Source: Methylocucumis oryzae (GTDB lineage Bacteria; Pseudomonadota; Gammaproteobacteria; Methylococcales; Methylomonadaceae). Taken from it: a stretch of DNA of 34,116 nt. The stretch covers positions 1-34,116 of the forward strand of contig NZ_LAJX01000116.1 of NCBI RefSeq assembly GCF_000963695.1. Direction: 5' to 3'. The translations under genes were made by a program, and so were the position numbers. The number at the start of each line of letters is the position of its first letter. The first letter of the stretch is position 1. This document shows, one piece after another, positions 17,928 through 26,331 of the stretch. A model generated the notes under the pieces. The model worked only from the letters and a program-made list of their open reading frames with translations. It ran no database searches and was not told the origin of the DNA.

Positions 17928-18493
17928 ATGTCTGATTATCGGCGGGCTTATGTTCCGGGTGGTTCGTTTTTCTTCACGGTGGTAACCGAACGCCGTGCCC
18001 CGATTTTTCGCACCGAAACCGCCCGCACATTTTTTGGGTATGGCATTCCGAGATTGCCGCCGAAACTGGCCCTTTCGTTTGGATGCCTTGGTTTTGCTGG
18101 ATGAACATTGTCACGCAATATGGACATTACCCGAAGGTGATACGCGCTATTCGGCGCGGTGGGGTTTTATCAAAAAGGAGTTTACCAAAGCATGGTTGGC
18201 GTCGGAAGGACACGAACAATCGCGAACCCAATCACGCTTAAATCAACGGCGGCGCGGCGTTTGGCAACGGCGATTTTGGGAACATGCTATACGCGATGAA
18301 AACGACTATGCCCGGCATTTCGATTATGTGCATTACAATCCGGTGAAACACGGGTATGTCGAACGGGCAAGAGATTGGCCTTATTCAACCTACCATCGTT
18401 ATGTAAAGCAAGGCGTTTTACGATGCCGATTGGGGTGGTGGAGGTTTTGACGCATCGATGTTTGATGATTTAGATAATACCGCGATGGAGTAG
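17928..18493 (+). CDS. REP-associated tyrosine transposase (RAYT2), two frameshifts
   Basis: A Y1/HUH transposase of about 187 residues after removing extra T bases in the runs at 18030-18035 and 18416-18419. The N-terminus MSDYRRAYVPGGSFFFTVVT matches RAYT1. His-x-His is in LDEHCHAIWTLPEGD, followed by WQRRFWEHAIRDENDY, the Tyr-containing FDYVHYNPVKHG and WPYSTYHRYV. The corrected C-terminus runs through YDADWGGGGF to a TAG at 18491. That stop codon lies inside the GTAG foot of the REP at 18490, tying gene and repeat together. REP family 2 hairpins flank it on both sides, so these are its likely substrate. Confidence 0.88.
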
Positions 18494-18599
18494 GGTACGC
18501 TGCGCGTACCTTATGTAACGTGGTAAGGGGATTCGCCGATAGGCAATCCACCATTTCGGGGTGCACCGATGACGGTTTGCTATCGCGAAACCGTCCTAC
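18490..18599. repeat. REP family 2 copy plus a fourth GTAG hairpin family
   Basis: Family 2 REP at 18490-18510. Then GGATTCGCCGATAGGCAATCC-type palindrome at 18529-18549, and at 18571-18599 GACGGTTT...AAACCGTC followed by CTAC, which on the minus strand is GTAG plus an 8-bp stem. The last is a REP-like hairpin of a different family with no matching transposase in the window. Confidence 0.75.
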
Positions 18600-18881
18600 G
18601 CGCTGGGAGCAGAGACCACTTATTACGTTTCCCACTTTGGGGCTTTGGGGATAAAGGAAATTTATTTCCTAGCTTTCAATAGCACAAAGTGTGCTTGCTT
18701 CATTAAAACGAGAAACGAGTTTATTCCTTATTACTCTGACCCCGGTTATACGACAGGATCGAACGAAGAGCTGTGAAAAAACGACCAAAACTCTACCCAA
18801 GACTGATGAAACCGAGGGGCAAGCACGCGAAGAAATCCTTAAGAATGCCCCCATAAGAAGCTTAAGTAAGTGCCGTTCGTA
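18600..18881. other. Intergenic region, no recognised gene
   Basis: A short palindrome GGAAATTTATTTCC at 18656-18669 is the only structure I see. A plus-strand open frame from 18691 lacks family features and runs into the opposite-strand gene, so it is probably not coding. Confidence 0.45.
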
Positions 18882-20189
18882 TCACTGGTTTGTTTTTGCT
18901 AGTAATTTTATAGCCTCGCGTTCAAGGAGTGATTTATTCCTTGCATTTAGCAATTTTGTAATTTCTTGGAATTTAATTGTTCGCTCATTCAATGAGAACT
19001 CATTAATGAGTTCCAACCATTTCACTTGGGTCTTGTCATACCAGGCCAATTTCTGCAAGATAAGAACATCTCCGCGCAAACATTCGTTCAGATAGTATTC
19101 CCATTGATTGTCTGTTAATCGATCAAGAAGACTCTTCGTGTAAGATTGTGCTACGTTTGAAACCCCATACTGATTACCTAATTTGACAGCTAACACAGCC
19201 GACATACAAATAGGGAAAGCCGGCCACGGGATAGTTGTTCCCAGCTTTGCAAGTGCCAATATTGCTGCAGGTTCGTTGTAGAAATTGTTCATCCCGGTGT
19301 GCATGCTGATAACGTTCGCCGCTGCGGCGGCGAATGTCTGAGATCGCAGTGACTCAGGAACAAAGTCAAATCCTTGGACGCTGGTGAGCGACTTCTTCAG
19401 TGCCAAGACTGCTGGAGAAAGTCCAGCATTGACAGCTTCTGCATAGGATTGTCCAATTGCCCATTTCTCAGCGTCTCGAAGCTTTTCCCAAAGTGCGGGA
19501 ATAAGTACTACGGTATTGCCAAGCGTATGTTCGAATTGTGCTCCTGACTTCGTCTTAATATTGGCCAGCAAAATACTCAACGTGGTCTTCTGGAAAAAAT
19601 AAGGAGCAACCAGCAAAGTGGTGACTTCTGAATCAGTTTTTTTGAATGTCCGACTTTCTAACTGATCTCTAAAAGCTACAAACTCTACTGGAGCTATATT
19701 TCCTTCTCGGCCAAGGACTGCGTTAACACACGTTCTAAGAAATGACAGTGCTTCCTCTCGCGTCATCTCCTCAATATCGGCATCATCAATGTTTAAGCTA
19801 TCGAAGTGCGCCAATAGCTCCAAATGCTGGGTCAGGCGTTTTGCATCAGTCGAGTTAATAAGACCTAGCTCTCTAGCAAGCGTAATAGCTTCATAGTTTG
19901 AAATACTGACTGTCGGAACTGAGTCCTCATCTAAATCTGCACGTCCAAGCATTTCACCAACAAACGCCATACCAAGGGATGCAAGAGCACGCTTTAATTG
20001 CGATAGTGCTTTATTGAGAACAAAGCCAGCCATCATTTCGAAAGCTTCAGACTGGAATGCCGTAACAATTTGTTTCTGATCGCGTAAGCTGAGGCTCTTG
20101 GCCACAGTCGCAATTGCTAATGCAGAGTCAGCATCCCGGGGCACAATTGTACCTGTAGGCTCTTTCCAAACAACGACGGAATTATTCAT
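18882..20189 (-). CDS. Unknown 435-residue helical protein in operon with a DAC-like protein
   Basis: An intact, mostly alpha-helical protein with no signal peptide and no clear membrane segment, so probably cytoplasmic. I do not recognise a family. Visible features are VVVWKEPTGTIVPRDADSALAIA at the start, helical segments FVLNKALSQLKRALASLGMAF and ITLARELGLINSTDAKRLTQHLELLAHFD, an acidic DSLNIDDADIEEMTREE (about residues 130-146), and an Ala-rich middle (TFAAAAANVISMHTGMNNFY). Its ATG overlaps the stop of the upstream DAC-like gene by 4 bp, so the two are translationally coupled and probably act together. It may be the effector or regulator partner of the sensor-like DAC protein; that is inference. 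The surroundings are mobile and toxin-antitoxin remnants, as in a defence island. Confidence 0.85.
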   Translation of the reverse strand: MNNSVVVWKEPTGTIVPRDADSALAIATVAKSLSLRDQKQIVTAFQSEAFEMMAGFVLNKALSQLKRALASLGMAFVGEMLGRADLDEDSVPTVSISNYEAITLARELGLINSTDAKRLTQHLELLAHFDSLNIDDADIEEMTREEALSFLRTCVNAVLGREGNIAPVEFVAFRDQLESRTFKKTDSEVTTLLVAPYFFQKTTLSILLANIKTKSGAQFEHTLGNTVVLIPALWEKLRDAEKWAIGQSYAEAVNAGLSPAVLALKKSLTSVQGFDFVPESLRSQTFAAAAANVISMHTGMNNFYNEPAAILALAKLGTTIPWPAFPICMSAVLAVKLGNQYGVSNVAQSYTKSLLDRLTDNQWEYYLNECLRGDVLILQKLAWYDKTQVKWLELINEFSLNERTIKFQEITKLLNARNKSLLEREAIKLLAKTNQ

Positions 20190-21254
20190 TGGGTCTTATC
20201 CTCAAGGCGATTACGATAAAATTTAATCTGCCCATCCTGTGATTTAAAAAACGCGGCATCCAATTCAGTGCCAATTAATTGTTTCATTGCAGTAAAAGCG
20301 CGGCTACGAGCACCTCCTTCTGAAGACGGGTTATCAACATTACTGCGTATGAAGGCGCGATACCCTAGAACACAACCTGCACTATTAAATATAGTAATAC
20401 CGTCACTACAAATAAACCCTGAAATCAATTCGACGGCAGCTTGTAGACGGCTAACTGAAATCGCAGTTTTTCCCTCATCCAAATGTAACCTAAATCGTTC
20501 ATATAAGTTAACTTTCGGATTAAGCTGAACAAAGTCTTGTAGTGTTTGAGGTAAAGTATCACTACTAGATAGAACAACTGCAATTAAAGTCCCGTGACTG
20601 TTCTTAATGGCGGATGAGAGAAGTCTCTCTACGAAACTAGAAAACATTACTCTATCTTCATCAATGTCGGCTGTAATAGTGCTAGCTAATCCCTGTATTT
20701 GTGTCTGGCTATTAAGTTCATGAACATCAATGTCGTCATTAAAACGGAACTCGATTACGCTTCCCGCGTTTGTTCGTACTTCCACCTTGTTAGTGGAGCT
20801 TTGAGCAATCTTAATGACAGGAAAGTTAATTGAAAAACCATCGTTTTCCAAGATAACCTCATCTACTGTTAGAGACGATGGGTCACTGCTCCCACAAAAC
20901 ACGCCGTAACGACAATTTTTATTATCATCCAACCTCTCAATGTAAATCCGCCAATTATCTCGGCAAAGCGGAGCCGCTGCTTTCAAAAGAGCAGGCCCCG
21001 CTGATTCTAGCGGCACTTCTTTCGATAATGGTACATATTCACCCACGCCAGCTCGCTGTATAAGTTCAGAAATCGAGTTGCAGATAAATACTGAAGGAGT
21101 CATAGAAACACCTTCTTCTGTGTAAGCTGCTAGCTGAGAAACAATTCCAGCAATCAGATAGGATGTACGCGTGCAGTGTAAATCAATTTCTTGAATAAGA
21201 TCTGTCGTGTTTGAAATAAGATGAGACCTAAATGAAATACTTTTTTTCCGACAT
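20186..21254 (-). CDS. DisA_N-like (DAC-fold) sensor or cyclase, one frameshift at N-terminus
   Basis: The uninterrupted frame starts at the ATG at 21103 (305 residues), but the same frame stays open upstream. An extra base in the T-run at 21241-21247 hides an earlier ATG at 21252-21254. The corrected N-terminus is MSEKSISFRSHLISNTTDLI and then EIDLHCTRTSYLIAGIVSQL up to the old start, giving about 355 residues; an AGGA lies about 10 nt before it. The C-terminal third shows the two motifs of diadenylate cyclase folds: SDGITIFNSAGCVLGYRAFI (DGA-like, with DGI, about residue 284) and GGARSRAFTAM (RHR-like, with RSR, about 313), then AAFFKSQDGQIKFYRN. Changes in both motifs suggest a sensor (as in proposed DisA_N-like sensor domains) rather than a proven cyclase. 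It overlaps the next gene by 4 bp. Confidence 0.8.
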
Positions 21255-21360
21255 TATGGATGATTCCTACAAGCACAAGCTGAGAAATATATCATAAAAC
21301 CTTACTTTGATGGAGAGCGAAGCTTTGGCTCAGCAATTCTCAATTTAAGCCCCCACTGAT

Positions 21361-21977
21361 TTATGTTTGGGTAGGAATTGGAATATCGAGTCCGTTAAGC
21401 ATAAACTCCATCAAATGCTGCCAACTATCAAAACAAAAATAACGCGTAAGCGCTCTTAAATCGTTAAAAAAAAGATTTCCTGCTGGCTAGTTCTTGACGG
21501 AGCAATTGGTAACATCGATCAAACCACTGCAACAGGGTATGCACCAAAAAGCCAAAATATTCAGGCTGGCCAACAAAGAAGAAAGATGTTTCTTACCGTG
21601 CCCAAAGTTATGGGCAAAGTTATAGCCGTTGTTTTTCAACGTGTTGTTATTTTCGTTTTCGATTTTCCAGCGAGTGCGACCGACACGCACAATCTCCACC
21701 ACGGTGTCTGCAGTAATAGGATGATCGGTGACAAACGCATTGCGATAAATAATACCGCCGAGCTCATCGGTAATCTCAACCTCACACCAGTTAACCAGCA
21801 GCGCATCATCGCTGTCGCGTAACGGAACTTGATGAGCGAAGCGGTAACGTTCGGTCAAGCGTTGCTTACCGGTCCAGCGCTGCTTTTCTAGCACGCTAAC
21901 CCATCCGAGCCGTTGAAAATCCTCGACCCATTCGTACAAGGTTGGGTGGGATTCCGGCTTACACACCAGCAAGCCAT
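21361..21977 (-). pseudogene. IS4-like DDE transposase, C-terminal fragment
   Basis: Coding from the minus-strand junction at about 21977 down to a TAA at 21361. It starts mid-protein (LVCKPESHPTLYEWVEDFQR) and contains WCEVEITDE, NAFVTDHPITADTV, and VGRTRWKIENENNNTLKNNGY, resembling the Y-R-E-K style end of IS4-type DDE transposases. A frame change at the A-run 21546-21550 separates AF from LVHTLLQWFDRCYQLLRQEL and SFFNDLRALTRYFCFDSWQH. The N-terminal catalytic part is missing and replaced by a palindromic element. Inactive; subgroup assignment is tentative. Confidence 0.8.
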
Positions 21978-22052
21978 GGGGTCAGGCCTTACATTTGACG
22001 TGACACCTTCGTTTGTTTGGCGATTTTGATGCAAATTGTAAGGCCTGACCCC
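21978..22052. mobile_element. 75-bp palindromic mini-element between two IS fragments
   Basis: Perfect 16-bp inverted ends, GGGGTCAGGCCTTACA (21978-21993) and TGTAAGGCCTGACCCC (22037-22052), with partly matching inner sequence. It has no coding capacity. It separates the IS4-like fragment from an IS1-like fragment, so it inserted at, or created, the junction. The GGGGTCAGGC end type is seen in widespread small bacterial repeats. Confidence 0.8.
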
Positions 22053-22194
22053 GCTCTCGTGAAATGAAGGTGTTTGTTGAACACGCTTGATTTAAACATA
22101 TATACCGCTGTTTTCCTTGTTCGGTTTTGCCTCGCTTAGAGACCTGTGACGAACCACACTGCGGACAGCATATACTTATCGATAGGGAAGCCAT
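22053..22194 (-). pseudogene. IS1-like InsA, N-terminal fragment
   Basis: MASLSISICCPQCGSSQVSK followed by GKTEQGKQRYICLNQACSTNTFI is the zinc-finger N-terminus of IS1-family InsA (two CxxC pairs). A ribosome site AGAGAG precedes the ATG. After about 45 residues the frame enters the 75-bp palindromic element and ends in noise. No InsB is present. Confidence 0.82.
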
Positions 22195-22331
22195 TTTTGT
22201 TCTCTCTGAATTTTTAAGGTTTAATAATACATTAAGTCTACTTAAAATTTATGCATTATCCAGATAAAGAACACCACCGCTAAACGAATCTATGCGCTAC
22301 GAAAATTCTCTTTTCAACGAGGAATAAAACT

Positions 22332-22547
22332 ATGGAAACCCTGCTAATACAACTGACTAACCAAAAAACCGCAGGGCTTTTTGCATGAGTTGGAAGAACT
22401 GCAAATTATTAAAGTGTTGAAAAAAAGGTACAGACCGAACAAAGCCTGTCCAAAAAATACGCTGGTAAGTTACCATCGATTCTCGCAGATGAACTGCAAA
22501 ACTATGTCGATCAAGGTCGTCAAGAATGGGAACAACACAATATTTGA
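22332..22547 (+). CDS. VapB-like antitoxin, two compensating frame changes
   Basis: A short gene that only makes sense with an extra T removed at 22378-22382 and a missing A restored at 22420-22426. It then reads METLLIQLTNQKTAGLLHEL, then EELQIIKVLKK and KYAGKLPSILADELQNYVDQ to a TGA at 22545, about 71 residues. The C-terminal helix, the length and the overlap with the following PIN-domain gene (its ATG is at 22526) point to a VapB-type antitoxin. A CGAGGA ribosome site lies upstream. The family assignment rests mainly on context. Confidence 0.6.
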
Positions 22548-22927
22548 TTGACAGTAATGCTGTCATTGACTATCTGGGCAACAAACTTCCATTTTCCGGT
22601 ATGATGTTTATGGACGGCGTTATTGACGACATCCCTATTGTTTCGGTTATCACAAAAATCGAAATACTGGGTTTTAATGCGCCAGATGAACATTATGCGT
22701 TGCTTACCGATTTTATGAACGACGCGACGGTATTGGATTTAACAGCCGACATTGTCGCTAAAACCATTGCTCTACGAGAATGGTCGATAAGCAAACCGCC
22801 TTCGAGGCATACCAATGGCTTTGCTATCCCGAAGCCTCTCTACACACTCCCAGGAAAATCCCTGCTTATCATTAGGAAAACTCCCCGTTTTGTTTCAAAT
22901 AACAGCTGCGATAATGCGAGCTTTTAG
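22526..22927 (+). pseudogene. VapC-like PIN toxin, C-terminally truncated
   Basis: The N-terminal two thirds resemble VapC: YLIDSNAVIDYLGN (first acidic residue of the PIN site), VSVITKIEILGF (second), then LLTDFMNDATVLDLTADIVAKTIALRE. Normal relatives continue with a KLPDAIIAAT helix bearing the next catalytic Asp. Here the sequence switches to an unrelated tail (SISKPPSRHTNGF and on) and the motif is absent. The nuclease site is incomplete, so the toxin is probably dead. It ends 7 bp before mxaD and marks the border between the mobile patchwork and the methanol cluster. Confidence 0.8.
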
Positions 22928-22934
22928 GTGAAGT

Positions 22935-23472
22935 ATGAAAAACGGATTTAAGGCATTAATCGTTTTGTTGGTTATGACGGGTTCGGCGTTTTGCCCATGG
23001 ACCAACGCCGCAGAAAGCTAAAGCGACGATAGATATTCAAGCGTCGGTGAGTCAAGTTTGGGCGTTGGTTAAACAATTCGATGCTATTGCTAAATGGCAT
23101 CCTGAGCTAAAACACAGTACGGGTGATGGGCAGCTAGCGTCAGGTGGTAGTCGAACGGTGGAGTTTAAAAAAGGTGGGGAATTGACTGAAGAACTAGATT
23201 TTTATAGTGAGCAAGACCATGAATACAGTTATCGGCTAAAAAAAGAAAATCCAGCGGTTTTTCCGGTCAGTTCTTATTCCGTGACGGTACAAGTGCTGCC
23301 AGGTGCTAGTGATAATAGCAGTCAAGTGGTGTTGAAAAGCCGTTTTTATCGAGGTGATACCGGCAATAACCCTGCGCCTGAGCAAAATGACGAAGCGGCT
23401 GTTAAAGCGATGAATGATTTTTTCACTCATGGTTTAAGTGGTTTAAAAGCTGCGTTGGAAACGGCGCAATAA
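22935..23472 (+). CDS. mxaD: MxaD methanol oxidation accessory protein, one frameshift
   Basis: A periplasmic protein of the START/SRPBCC-like fold that assists methanol dehydrogenase and its cytochrome cL. An extra T at 22989-22992 breaks the signal peptide; corrected, it reads MKNGFKALIVLLVMTGSAFA then HGPTPQKAKATIDIQASVSQ, about 178 residues. The core VWALVKQFDAIAKWHPELKH, SRTVEFKKGGELTEELDFY and NDFFTHGLSGLKAAL is characteristic. Intact elsewhere. It converges with mxaB and shares a hairpin terminator with it. Many methanotroph clusters place mxaD next to the mxaF operon. Confidence 0.9.
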
Positions 23473-23494
23473 GGTAGCTTTAAATAATGATAGA

Positions 23495-23530
23495 GGAGTA
23501 CACACCTCGTGTACCCCTTTATTTTATTTA
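23495..23530. terminator. Bidirectional Rho-independent terminator between mxaD and mxaB
   Basis: Stem GGAGTACAC / GTGTACCCC (one mismatch) with a 5-nt loop, then TTTATTTTATTTA. It lies between convergent genes, and the A-rich opposite side could serve mxaB too. Confidence 0.75.
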
Positions 23531-24189
23531 CTGATTGATTCGGAAATATCAATTAACCCCTGGCGCGTTGCTAATAACGTTAATTCGGCTAAGGTCGATA
23601 CCCCTAGTTTTTCCTTAATCGTTGTGCCGTGATTACACACGGTTTTATAGCTTAAACACAGCTTTTCGGCGGCTTTATGTGTGGTATAGCCGTTGGCTAG
23701 TAAACAAAATACATCAAATTCTCTGGGTGATAGTTGCTGAATTTTCTCAGCTTCGTCTTGTCCGGCTGTCATCGTGACGGCCAGTTGTTGTGCGATTTCT
23801 GGTTCGACAAACGTACCGCCTTGGATGATTTTACTGACGGCGGCAATGAGTGTTTCTGGCATACTGCTTTTGGTGATATAGCCTTTGGCTCCGGCTTTTA
23901 AAGCACGCGTCACATAGACCAAATCGCAATGAATGCTAAACACTAAAATTCTGGCGTGAGCATCGCGGGCAATAATACGTCGTATGGTTTCATAGCCGCC
24001 AATGCCCGGCATCGATAAGTCTAAAATCACCAAATCCGGTTGCTGTTGGCTGTATAGTTGGCAAGCGGTTTCACCTCTATCTGCTTCATAAATAAGGCCA
24101 ATATTGTCGGCTAATGCTAAATACGCTTTATACCCAGTTCTAACCACAGCATGGTCATCGACTAATAACACATTAATTTTTTCAGGCAT
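23524..24189 (-). CDS. mxaB: LuxR-type response regulator MxaB
   Basis: A 221-residue two-component regulator. The receiver domain has LLVDDHAVVRTGY (acidic pair), the phosphoacceptor Asp in VILDLSMPGIGG (about residue 56) and the Lys in AGAKGYITKSS. The C-terminal helix-turn-helix is LSPREFDVFCLLANGYTTHK and AAEKLCLSYKTVCNHGTTIKEKLGV. MxaB is known to control methanol dehydrogenase expression in methylotrophs. It is divergent from mxaF, with a 275-bp shared promoter region. No cognate histidine kinase is in the window. Intact. Confidence 0.92.
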   Translation of the reverse strand: MPEKINVLLVDDHAVVRTGYKAYLALADNIGLIYEADRGETACQLYSQQQPDLVILDLSMPGIGGYETIRRIIARDAHARILVFSIHCDLVYVTRALKAGAKGYITKSSMPETLIAAVSKIIQGGTFVEPEIAQQLAVTMTAGQDEAEKIQQLSPREFDVFCLLANGYTTHKAAEKLCLSYKTVCNHGTTIKEKLGVSTLAELTLLATRQGLIDISESISK

Positions 24190-24464
24190 GGCGTTTCCAG
24201 TACGGGTAAAAAACCATGATGCCGTGATTTAGCCGACTTAGCCACGGGAGAAATTCACTTTTGTCGAGATTCGGAACTTTTTCCTAGGTAAATCCCGCAC
24301 TTTTTCCCACAGCGTTTAAGGCTTATTCCTTAACAGCCGCTGCAGTAACTCACTTACCATAATGCTCCATAGCCGGGCGCTCATCCCCCTTACGTTGATC
24401 AAGCGAGCCGATAGTGGCGCCTGGCTAGACCTTAACAATAAAAACATCCAACACTGGAGGAATT
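24190..24464. promoter_or_regulatory. mxaB-mxaF divergent promoter region
   Basis: ACTTTTTCC occurs twice as a direct repeat (24276-24284 and 24299-24307), 23 bp apart, about two helical turns, which suggests an activator or regulator site, perhaps for MxaB. A strong ribosome site TGGAGG lies 6 nt before the mxaF ATG. I cannot place a reliable -35/-10 pair. Confidence 0.55.
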
Positions 24465-26275
24465 ATGCCGATTTTTAAATTTGCCCCTAACGCCGGACGC
24501 ACGCTATTAGCGGCGGGTGTTTTGCTGGCGCTGGTGCAACCTGCTGAGGCGAATAAAGAACTGGAGCGACTCTCACGCCAAAATACTAACTGGGTCATGC
24601 AGACTAAGGATTATAGCGCGACGCATTTTAGCGAGTTGTACGACATTAATATTACTAATGTTAAAAATTTAAAAGTCGCATGGTCGTTTTCGACAGGGGT
24701 GTTAAACGGCCATGAAGGCGGGCCGCTAGTGGTCGATGGCATTATGTATGTCCATACGCCGTATCCGAATAATATTTTTGCCATTGATTTAAACGAGCCA
24801 GATAAGATTTTATGGGAGTTTAAACCTAAACAAAATCCGGCGGCTAGAGCTGTTGCCTGTTGTGACGTTGTTAACCGTGGTTTAGCGTATGCGCCAGAAG
24901 GTAAAGATTATCCGGCGACGATTTTCTTAAACCAGTTAGATGGTCATCTGGTCGCGCTCAATGCGAAAACGGGTGAGATGTTATGGAAAATGGAGAACTC
25001 TGATATTGCGATGGGTTCGACCTTAACGATTGCACCGTTTGTTGTTAAAGATAAAGTCATTGTCGGTAGCTCCGGTGCTGAGCTTGGCGTGCGCGGCTAT
25101 GCGACGGCGTATAGCATTAAAGATGGCAAGCAACAATGGCGAGTCTATGCAACCGGTCCTGATGAAGATATTAAATTGGCAAAAAACTTTAACAGCGCCA
25201 ATCCGCATTACGGTCAATTCGGCTTAGGTTTAAAAACCTGGGAAGGCGATGCATGGAAAATCGGTGGCGGCACCAACTGGGGTTGGTATGCGTATGATAG
25301 CGATTTAGAAATGTTGTATTACGGTTCAGGCAACCCTGCGCCGTGGAATGAAACCATGCGTCCGGGCGATAACAAATGGACGATGACCATTTGGGGTCGT
25401 GATGTTAATACGGGCGAAGCAAAATTCGGCTATCAAAAAAACGCCTCATGATGAATGGGATTACGCCGGTGTCAACTACATGGGCTTATCTGAGCAAATG
25501 GTTGATGGCAAGAAAACTAAATTGTTAACTCATCCAGACCGTAACGGTATTGTTTACACGCTAAACCGCGAAAACGGCGATTTAGTCAATGCGTTTAAAA
25601 TCGATGATACCGTTAACTGGGTGAAAAAAGTCGATTTAAAAACCGGTTTACCGGTGCGCGATCCTGAATATTCAACGCACATGGATCATGAAGCCAAAGG
25701 TATTTGTCCATCAGCGATGGGTTATCACAACCAAGGCATAGAGTCTTACGATCCGAACAAAAAATTATTCTTTATGGGTATTAACCATATCTGTATGGAT
25801 TGGGAACCGTTCATGTTGCCGTATCGTGCAGGCCAATTCTTCGTAGGTGCGACATTAAACATGTACCCAGGTCCTAAAGGCACTTTAGGTCAAGTTAAGG
25901 CGATGAATTCCGTTACCGGCGAATTTGAATGGGAAGTTAAAGAAAAATTCGCCGTTTGGGGCGGTACGATGGCAACGGCAGGTGATTTAGTGTTTTACGG
26001 TACGCTAGATGGTTATATCAAAGCGTTAAACTCTAAAACCGGTGAAGAGTTGTGGAAGTTTTAAATTGCCTTCAGGCGTCATTGGCCATCCCATCACGTA
26101 TTTACATAATGGCAAACAGTACTTGGCGATTTATTACGGCGTTGGTGGCTGGCCAGGTGTGGGCTTAGTTTTTGACTTAAAAGACCCGACGGCAGGCTTA
26201 GGTGCGGTAGGTGCGTTTAAAGAGTTAGCGCATTACACGCAAATGGGCGGCGGCGTTATGGTGTTCTCGCTATAG
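24465..26275 (+). CDS. mxaF: Methanol dehydrogenase large subunit MxaF, two frameshifts
   Basis: The periplasmic PQQ quinoprotein that oxidises methanol to formaldehyde. Extra bases in runs at 25435-25441 (A) and 26059-26062 (T) split it into three frames; corrected length is 602 residues, as expected. A signal peptide ends at PAEA. Visible active-site parts are the vicinal cysteines in [11 protein letters not shown], the calcium ligands Glu in [12 protein letters not shown] and Asn in [12 protein letters not shown], and the catalytic Asp in [10 protein letters not shown]. The residue two after that Asp is Ala, which marks the calcium MxaF type rather than lanthanide XoxF (Asp there). It leads the mxaFJGI operon. 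Loss of so central an enzyme is unlikely, so I treat the frameshifts as probable sequence errors. Confidence 0.96.
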
Positions 26276-26285
26276 AACAGTAGGT

Positions 26286-26303
26286 TGGGGTAGTGATACC
26301 CCA
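26286..26303 (+). other. Perfect hairpin between mxaF and mxaJ
   Basis: TGGGGTA, loop GTGA, TACCCCA: a 7-bp perfect stem 10 bp after the mxaF stop. No T-run follows, so it is more likely a processing or mRNA-stability element that raises mxaF message over downstream genes than a full terminator. Confidence 0.6.
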
Positions 26304-26331
26304 GCCATTCCTCGAGTCATATCCGAAGTCT

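Noticed and set aside
18691-19095. Plus-strand open frame before the unknown operon gene
   Set aside because: Its second half is the reverse complement of the 435-residue gene and its first half has no family features or ribosome site.
24465-26275. Lanthanide-type XoxF assignment for the dehydrogenase
   Set aside because: The residue two after the catalytic Asp is Ala, and mxaI and mxaG-type partners are present, so it is MxaF.
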